A stretch of 10,672 bases of DNA from Gemmiger_A avium (GTDB lineage: Bacteria; Bacillota; Clostridia; Oscillospirales; Ruminococcaceae). The notes beneath the pieces are model-generated. The model searched no databases and was not told the DNA's origin. It saw only the letters and a list, made by a program, of their open reading frames with translations. The DNA lies in assembly GCA_019114585.1 (NCBI GenBank), contig DXFE01000102.1:1-10672 (forward strand), given 5' to 3'. Made by a program: the position numbers and the translations under genes. The stretch's first letter is position 1. Every line of letters starts with the position of its first letter. Below, piece after piece: positions 6,127 to 10,672 of the stretch.

Positions 6127-7602
6127 ATGCGCGCAGAGTGGACCAAAAAGCTGGTGCGCTGCCTGACCAGCCAGGTTGCCGTCTATGTGGTGAGCGGCCT
6201 GCTGGTGGTGTCGGTGCTGACCGGCGTGGTGCTGTATGTAAGCGGCAGCCACGATCCCGATCCTGCCCCCGCGTCCGGCAGCAATGTGGACTGGGAAGAG
6301 GTGGATCAGGACGCCAGCTACGACGCCGAGGGCGGCGTGATCGATCAGGACATATACGAGGGCACCGTGCTGCCCGAAACCGAGGACGCCGGGCAGGACT
6401 ATCTGGACGAGACCCTGTTCATCGGTGACTCCAATACCTACCGGTACATGATGTATGGTGAGGACGACGAGACCCCCTTTACCTCCCTGCAGAACACCAT
6501 CGGCGTGGTGTCCATGGGCGTGGGCTCCATCACCAGCCTGAAGTGTGAGGAGTTTGTGGGGTATTCCGAACCGGTGACCATCCCCGAAGCGGTCAAAATC
6601 ATGCAGCCCAAGCGGATCATTATCTGCTTCGGCACCAACAACCTGTCCGCTGCCGGCAAGGGCACCGACAATTTCATCGAACAGTACGCCAAGGGCCTGG
6701 CCGCTATCCACAAGGCCTATCCCTACGCGGACATCATTGTCAGCGCCGTGCCGCCGCTGGATAAGCAGCGCAGCAACACCGCTCTGACCATGACCCAGGT
6801 GGACGAGTTTAACCAGGCCATCGTGGCCGTGTGCGAAGAAGAGGGATACAAGTTCCTGGATTCCAGCGAGGCCCTCAAGGACGAAAAGACCGGCTGGGCC
6901 AAGGAAGATTACACCCTGTCCGACGGGGTGCACCTGTCCAAAGAGGGCGTCACCGCCTACATGGAATATGTGCGCACCCACGCTTACATCACCGAAGACA
7001 CCCGGCCCAAGCCCCTCAAGACCATCCCCAAGGCCAAGGGCACCCCGCCGGGCCTGATCAGCCAGGATCCCATCGCCGTGCGGGGCGAGGGGAACACCGT
7101 CACCGTGCCGGTGGAGTTCCTGGCCTCGGAGGGCGGCTACATCGAGGGCGTTACCAGCCAGGCGGTTGCCAAGGGCGGAACCTGCTCCACCGTGCGCGCG
7201 GTGGCCAACGCGGGCTATGCCTTCTCCCACTGGACCATTGAGCCGGTGGGCAGCGCCGGCGGCGCGGGGGATACCCTGACCTTCACTGTGCCCGCCGATG
7301 CCGACGCCAACGGCGTGGTGATCAAGGCGCACTTTGTGGCCACCGCCACCGCGGCCCCGGCCACACCGGCGCCCACCGCCACCCCGGAAGTTACCGCCAC
7401 CCCGGAGACCTCTCCCACCCCGGAGATCACCCCCACCCCGGATGTAACCCAGCAGCCCACGGCGCCGCCTACCGCGGAACCCACGCCGGAGCCGACCACG
7501 GTACCCACCACGGAGCCGACCACAGTGCCCCCGGTTGACCCCCCGACGAATGGAAATTCATCCGAGGGCCAGGGCGGCGGGACGGACCAGCCGGCGGGCT
7601 GA
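6127..7602 (+). CDS. Membrane-anchored extracellular SGNH/GDSL hydrolase with InlB-like repeat and Pro/Thr tail
   Basis: The protein has 491 residues. A short cytoplasmic basic N-terminus is followed by a hydrophobic signal-anchor at about 18-39 with no obvious cleavage or lipobox site. An acidic linker leads to an SGNH esterase domain (about 94-300). The nucleophile is S102 in FIGDSNTY, block III is GTNN (169-172), and the Asp/His pair is in DGVHL (D266, H269). A beta-rich domain at about 327-405 (GY-FSHW-I pattern) resembles divergent InlB B-repeats. The tail is Pro/Thr/Glu-rich and ends GQGGGTDQPAG without an LPXTG sorting signal. It probably acts outside the membrane on an ester of cell-wall or environmental glycan, such as O-acetyl groups; substrate is unknown. 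ATG at 6127 has AAAGGAG 9 nt upstream. The frame is open back to 5893, but that part is across the preceding terminator and is rejected. Confidence 0.9.
   Translation: MRAEWTKKLVRCLTSQVAVYVVSGLLVVSVLTGVVLYVSGSHDPDPAPASGSNVDWEEVDQDASYDAEGGVIDQDIYEGTVLPETEDAGQDYLDETLFIGDSNTYRYMMYGEDDETPFTSLQNTIGVVSMGVGSITSLKCEEFVGYSEPVTIPEAVKIMQPKRIIICFGTNNLSAAGKGTDNFIEQYAKGLAAIHKAYPYADIIVSAVPPLDKQRSNTALTMTQVDEFNQAIVAVCEEEGYKFLDSSEALKDEKTGWAKEDYTLSDGVHLSKEGVTAYMEYVRTHAYITEDTRPKPLKTIPKAKGTPPGLISQDPIAVRGEGNTVTVPVEFLASEGGYIEGVTSQAVAKGGTCSTVRAVANAGYAFSHWTIEPVGSAGGAGDTLTFTVPADADANGVVIKAHFVATATAAPATPAPTATPEVTATPETSPTPEITPTPDVTQQPTAPPTAEPTPEPTTVPTTEPTTVPPVDPPTNGNSSEGQGGGTDQPAG
7381..7452 (+). repeat. Four 18-bp repeats coding TPE-x-x-x in the SGNH hydrolase tail
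   Basis: Four consecutive 18-base units each begin ACCCCGGA and code TPEVTA, TPETSP, TPEITP and TPDVTQ (residues 419-442). Further degenerate EPTTVP units follow to about 7532. The segment codes a flexible, extended wall-spanning spacer. Confidence 0.85.
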
Positions 7603-7623
7603 TCCCGCGTTTTGCCTTTCCGC

Positions 7624-7655
7624 ACGGCCGAAGCAACCCTGCTTCGGCCGTTTTT
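7624..7655 (+). terminator. Rho-independent terminator of the SGNH hydrolase gene
   Basis: A perfect 12-bp stem (ACGGCCGAAGCA at 7624-7635, TGCTTCGGCCGT at 7640-7651) with an ACCC loop continues into further T residues. It lies 22 bp after the stop. The next gene's ribosome site is only about 12 bp downstream and no promoter is visible between them. Confidence 0.9.
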
Positions 7656-7684
7656 GCACGATATACCAAAGGAGGAATCTTGCC

Positions 7685-9454
7685 ATGCCCCAGCAGCAGG
7701 ACCGGCGCACCCAGAGCAGCCGTACCTTGATCCGGCGGTTCTGGCCCTATATGCGCCCCTACCGCAAAACCCTGTGCGTGGACCTGTTCTGCGCCGCCCT
7801 GACCACCGTCTGCGAACTGGTGCTGCCGCTTCTGATGCGCACCATCACCGATACCGCCACCAACAACCTGGCCGCCCTCACGGTGGGGCTGGTGCTCAAG
7901 CTGGCGGGCCTGTATCTGGTGCTTCGGATCATCGACGGCATCGCCGCCTACTATATGGCCAGCATCGGGCATATCATGGGCGTCTATGTGGAGACCGATA
8001 TGCGCCGGGACGCCTTTACCCATCTGCAGCGGCTCAGCCACAGCTACTACGCCAACACCAAGGTGGGCCAGATCATGGGCCGCATCACCAACGACCTGTT
8101 TGATGTGACCGAGTTCGCCCACCACTGCCCGGAAGAATTCTTTATCGCGGGCATCAAGATCGCGGCCTCCTTTGTGATCCTGTGCCGGGTCAACGTGATG
8201 CTCACGGTGCTGCTGTTCCTCTGCGTGCCGCTGATGGCGGTGGTGTCCACCATCCTGAACCAGCGGCTGCGGGCGGCTTTCCGCCGTCAGCGGGTGCAGA
8301 TCGGCGAGCTGAACGCCCGCATTGAGGACAGCCTGCTGGGCGAGCGGGTGGTCAAGGCCTTTGCCGCCGAAAAGGTGGAGGACCGCAAGTTTGCCGAGGA
8401 CAACGAGCGGTTCCAGGCAATCAAGAAACAGACCTATTATTTTATGGCCGCGTTCCAGACCAGCACCCGCCTGTTTGACGGCCTGATGTATCTGGTGGTG
8501 CTGCTGGCGGGCGGGCTGTTCATCGTCTACCGGGCCATCACCCCCGGCGACCTGGTGGCCTACATGCTGTATGTGAGCACCCTGATCGCCACCATCCGCC
8601 GCATCGTGGAGTTTGCCGAGCAGTTCCAGCGGGGCATGACCGGCATCGAGCGGTTCTGCGAGATCATGGACGCGGACGTGGAGATCTTTGACGAGCCGGG
8701 CGCCCAGCCGCTGCGGGTGGAAAAGGGCGAGATCTGCCTGGAGGACGTGAGCTTCGAGTATCCGGACGACCACAACAAGGTGCTGCGCCATGTGGATCTG
8801 CGCATCCGTCCCGGCGAGAAGCTGGCGCTGGTGGGGCCGTCGGGCGGCGGCAAGACCACCCTGTGCAACCTGATCCCCCGGTTCTACGACGTGACCAGCG
8901 GCCGCATCACCATCGACGGCCAGGAGGTGCGCAGCGTAACGCTGGAAAGCCTGCGCCGGGCCATCGGCATCGTGCAGCAGGACGTGTACCTGTTCAGCGG
9001 CACGGTGTATGAGAACATCGCCTACGGCAAGCCGGAGGGCGCCAGCCGGGACGAGGTGATCGCGGCGGCGAAGCTGGCCGGCGCGGACGAGTTCATCCGC
9101 AACCTGAAGGACGGTTACGACACCTATGTGGGCGAGCGGGGCGTAAAGCTCAGCGGCGGCCAGAAACAGCGCATCAGCATCGCCCGGGTGTTTTTGAAGA
9201 ACCCGCCCATCCTGATCCTGGACGAGGCCACCAGCGCTTTGGACAACGAGAGCGAGGTGCTGGTGAACCGCAGCCTGGACCAGCTGGCCAAGGGCCGCAC
9301 GACCCTGACCATCGCCCACCGCCTGACCACCATCCAGGACGCCGACCGCATCCTGGTGCTGGACGACGGCGGCATCCAGGAGCAGGGCACCCACCAGGAA
9401 CTGCTGGCCCTGGGCGGCGCCTACGCCCGTTTGTGGAACCGCACGCTGCGGTAA
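7685..9454 (+). CDS. ABC transporter, fused permease and ATPase (exporter half-transporter)
   Basis: A 589-residue type IV exporter half-transporter of the MsbA/LmrA/MdlB kind, expected to dimerise. The membrane domain (about 28-310) has hydrophobic stretches near 28-51, 67-92, 153-187 (two helices), 263-284 and 288-306. The ATPase domain (about 345-585) has Walker A GPSGGGKT (384-391), Q-loop QQDVYLFSGTV, signature LSGGQ (489-493), Walker B ILILDEATSALD with D513 and E514, and H-loop H545 in TIAHRLT. All catalytic residues are intact. The substrate cannot be read from sequence: lipid, drug or peptide are possible. No peptidase domain is present. ATG at 7685 has AAAGGAGG 10 nt upstream; the frame is open back to 7535 across the preceding terminator, which I reject. 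No second half-transporter is adjacent, so a homodimer is likely. Confidence 0.95.
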   Translation: MPQQQDRRTQSSRTLIRRFWPYMRPYRKTLCVDLFCAALTTVCELVLPLLMRTITDTATNNLAALTVGLVLKLAGLYLVLRIIDGIAAYYMASIGHIMGVYVETDMRRDAFTHLQRLSHSYYANTKVGQIMGRITNDLFDVTEFAHHCPEEFFIAGIKIAASFVILCRVNVMLTVLLFLCVPLMAVVSTILNQRLRAAFRRQRVQIGELNARIEDSLLGERVVKAFAAEKVEDRKFAEDNERFQAIKKQTYYFMAAFQTSTRLFDGLMYLVVLLAGGLFIVYRAITPGDLVAYMLYVSTLIATIRRIVEFAEQFQRGMTGIERFCEIMDADVEIFDEPGAQPLRVEKGEICLEDVSFEYPDDHNKVLRHVDLRIRPGEKLALVGPSGGGKTTLCNLIPRFYDVTSGRITIDGQEVRSVTLESLRRAIGIVQQDVYLFSGTVYENIAYGKPEGASRDEVIAAAKLAGADEFIRNLKDGYDTYVGERGVKLSGGQKQRISIARVFLKNPPILILDEATSALDNESEVLVNRSLDQLAKGRTTLTIAHRLTTIQDADRILVLDDGGIQEQGTHQELLALGGAYARLWNRTLR

Positions 9455-9474
9455 GCGGACAGGGGAGAGAATAC

Positions 9475-9516
9475 AAAAAAGCAGGCCGGTGCGTAGGGCA
9501 TACGCACCGGCCTGCT
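9475..9516 (-). terminator. Terminator of the DUF4830-like gene, in the convergent gap
   Basis: A perfect 16-bp stem (AGCAGGCCGGTGCGTA at 9480-9495 and its complement at 9501-9516) with a five-base loop is followed on the minus strand by a run of six T. On the plus strand no T tract follows, so it is a terminator for the minus-strand gene, though the hairpin could also protect or slow the converging ABC transporter transcript. Confidence 0.88.
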
Positions 9517-9536
9517 GCTGTGTAGGGGAACGGCGG

Positions 9537-10259
9537 TCAATCGGTGGGCCAGATGTCGGCGGTCTCCATGGATACCTCGGGGGCCGCGGCCTCGGCGCCC
9601 TCCTCCGTGCCCGTGTCGGCGGGGGCGGCGGCTTCGGCGTCCGCCTCTGCGCCGGTATCGGCCGGGGCGGCGGCCTCGGCCTGCGCCTCCGTGCCGAAGT
9701 CAGCCCCCGCGGCTACCTCTTCCTCGGTCAGCGGCGGCACCGCCGTCTCACTGGACGCGCCGCCGTCCGCACCGGACGTGCCGTCCGCCGGGGCGGTCAG
9801 GGCGGTCACCTCGCCGGAGGGCTGGCTCAGCAGATAGGCGCCCACCGGCTCCTGCTTGTATACCAGCAGAACCCCGCTCACCGTCTCCTCGCCGGTACTG
9901 CGCCCCGGGCACAGCGCCACCCACTTCTCCACCGTCTTGCCCTTGCAGCCGGACAGGTCCAGGCCGCTGGCCTTTACCACCTCATTGAACGCGGCAAAGC
10001 TGTCGTCCCATTTCCTGGGCACCTTTACCTTATCTACCGTGGTGTTGGCCAGATCCACCTGCAGCCCGTACCCGCTGAAAAAGGCCGCGATGTCCTGGGT
10101 GGTCTCGATGGCGGCCGGCGCGCCCTCGGGCAGCGCCGCCGCGCTCTGTACATGGGAATACCGGCTCACGCCGTACACGGTGCCCGCCAGCAGCGCCCCG
10201 CATACCGCCAGCGCCCCCAGCCGTTTCACCGCGTTTTTATTGAGTGTAAGCACAAACAT
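9537..10259 (-). CDS. DUF4830-like membrane-anchored or secreted protein with C-terminal Ala/Glu repeats
   Basis: A 240-residue protein of unknown function. The N-terminus (NKNAVKRLGALAVCGALLAG, 7-26) is a signal peptide or signal anchor, so the rest is probably outside the membrane. Residues about 53-147 fit the DUF4830 pattern as I remember it: FFSGYGLQVD, then VKVPRKWDDSFAAFN, GLDLSGCKGKTVEKW, and a beta-strand end VSGVLLVYKQEPVGAYLL. This family assignment is from pattern memory and should be checked. An Ala/Gly/Glu-rich tail follows with three exact-register 14-residue repeats (186-227) and ends METADIWPTD. ATG at 10259 has GGGAGGAG about 8 nt upstream. No convincing promoter was found in the 163 bp before it. 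It converges on the ABC transporter gene, and the two are separated by a terminator. Confidence 0.8.
   Translation of the reverse strand: MFVLTLNKNAVKRLGALAVCGALLAGTVYGVSRYSHVQSAAALPEGAPAAIETTQDIAAFFSGYGLQVDLANTTVDKVKVPRKWDDSFAAFNEVVKASGLDLSGCKGKTVEKWVALCPGRSTGEETVSGVLLVYKQEPVGAYLLSQPSGEVTALTAPADGTSGADGGASSETAVPPLTEEEVAAGADFGTEAQAEAAAPADTGAEADAEAAAPADTGTEEGAEAAAPEVSMETADIWPTD
9580..9705 (-). repeat. Three tandem 42-bp repeats coding a 14-residue unit
   Basis: Three contiguous 42-base units (9580-9621, 9622-9663, 9664-9705) each start GGGGC(G/C)GCGGC on the plus strand. On the minus strand they code A-D-(F/T)-G-(T/A)-E-x-x-A-E-A-A-A-P three times, residues 186-227 of the DUF4830-like protein. 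The units are diverged at several bases but keep the reading frame. Confidence 0.88.
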
Positions 10260-10363
10260 GACGATTACTCCTCCCTTTGAAGCTGCGGCATTTGTATATG
10301 CCTATTCCGCACCCCGCCCGGATATGCCGGTTTTGTCCGTTTCGTGCCCCCGCAAAAAAACTC

Positions 10364-10392
10364 TTGACATACCCTGCGGGCTGTGCTATACT
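10364..10392 (+). promoter_or_regulatory. Near-consensus promoter of the initiator tRNA
   Basis: TTGACA (10364-10369), a 17-bp spacer and TATACT (10387-10392) differ from consensus at one base. An A tract (CGCAAAAAAACTC) directly upstream of the -35 box could act as an UP element. The start is predicted near 10399, about 24 nt before the mature tRNA. Confidence 0.9.
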
Positions 10393-10422
10393 AATCAAGC
10401 ACCCAAAGAAATGGGCAAATAT

Positions 10423-10499
<77 letters not shown>

Positions 10500-10503
10500 T
10501 ATG

Positions 10504-10562
10504 AATGGGAGTCAAGTTCAGAACGATCCGGTGAGATCGGGCGAGACTTGACTCCCATTTTG
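10504..10562 (+). terminator. Long hairpin just 3' of the tRNA, probable terminator
   Basis: A perfect 14-bp stem (AATGGGAGTCAAGT at 10504-10517, ACTTGACTCCCATT at 10546-10559) leads into a short T run. Its 28-nt interior holds a second small stem, CGATC/GATCG, around a CGGTGA loop. It begins 4 bases after the tRNA CCA end. The size and two-tier structure are unusual for a simple tRNA terminator. Confidence 0.65.
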
Positions 10563-10672
10563 TATTGTCATATCAAGGCTTTCTGGCATTTGACCTCCTG
10601 CGACACAAATTCTCAAACTTTCTCATTTTTGATCACAAACAGCTTCAAGTCCCCTTATTTGAACCGGCTGCC
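10563..10672. other. Lower-GC, probably non-coding sequence at the right edge
   Basis: The last 112 bases are about 42% GC by direct count (47 of 112), against roughly two thirds in the adjacent genes. No gene was recognised. On the minus strand an AGGAGG (10594-10599) stands 4 nt before an ATG at 10589 that opens a 23-codon frame ending at 10518 inside the hairpin. The last 18 bases could be the end of a minus-strand gene (GGC AGC CGG TTC AAA TAA), but five codons are too few to support a call. Confidence 0.5.

Noticed and set aside
7381..7452. Regular repeats as a CRISPR array
   Set aside because: Repeats are contiguous 18-mers in the reading frame with no unique spacers; they code a Pro/Thr stalk.
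7535..7684. N-terminal extension of the ABC transporter from 7535
   Set aside because: It overlaps the SGNH gene and the terminator hairpin. ATG at 7685 has AAAGGAGG and gives the family's usual N-terminus.
6037..9394. Long minus-strand open frames (6037-7332 and 7469-9394) antisense to the SGNH hydrolase and ABC transporter
   Set aside because: Same codon-bias effect: composition is His/Gly/Leu-rich, there are no recognisable motifs, and they cross terminators and intergenic sequence.

Overview
The window reads as a piece of a GC-rich, low-copy-repeat chromosome of an anaerobic gut Firmicute, most likely an Oscillospirales/Ruminococcaceae-type organism (Faecalibacterium, Gemmiger or Subdoligranulum relatives). 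The taxonomic guess is inference: it rests on about two-thirds GC coding sequence combined with Firmicute-style strong AGGAGG ribosome binding sites, near-consensus sigma-A promoters, a split two-subunit transketolase, a DUF4830-type protein and a CorC/HlyC-type CBS protein. Nothing here fixes the species.

Layout. Positions 1-1390 (minus strand) hold a CBS-domain CorC/HlyC-like membrane protein followed 2 bp later by a NUDIX ADP-ribose pyrophosphatase-like gene that runs off the left edge. Positions 1518-2674 (minus) hold an ECF-type sigma factor and a single-pass membrane protein whose start overlaps the sigma stop (ATGA), a probable sigma/anti-sigma pair. Its terminator hairpin contains the -35 box of the promoter for the CBS gene. 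A divergent promoter region at about 2730-2815 separates this operon from the plus-strand block: transketolase N- and C-terminal halves (2883-4679), a hairpin, then a nicotinamidase-like cysteine hydrolase overlapping (ATGA) a pentapeptide-repeat protein (4747-5903), ending in a strong terminator.

Positions 6006-7655 are an independent unit: promoter, structured leader, a membrane-anchored extracellular SGNH/GDSL hydrolase with an InlB-like repeat domain and a Pro/Thr tail, then a terminator. Next is a full-length half-size ABC exporter (7685-9454). It meets tail-to-tail a minus-strand secreted or membrane-anchored DUF4830-like protein (9537-10259) carrying three tandem 14-residue repeats. 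The right end has an initiator tRNA-fMet with a near-perfect promoter and a long 3' hairpin, after which GC content falls to about 42% over the last 112 bases.

Most of the window is ordinary housekeeping and envelope biology. No CRISPR array, insertion sequence, toxin-antitoxin pair or defence system is visible. The points most worth a second look are the uninterrupted pentapeptide solenoid with two cysteine ladders translationally coupled to a nicotinamidase, the uncharacterised sigma-partner membrane protein, the terminator/promoter overlap, and the possible element boundary downstream of the initiator tRNA.
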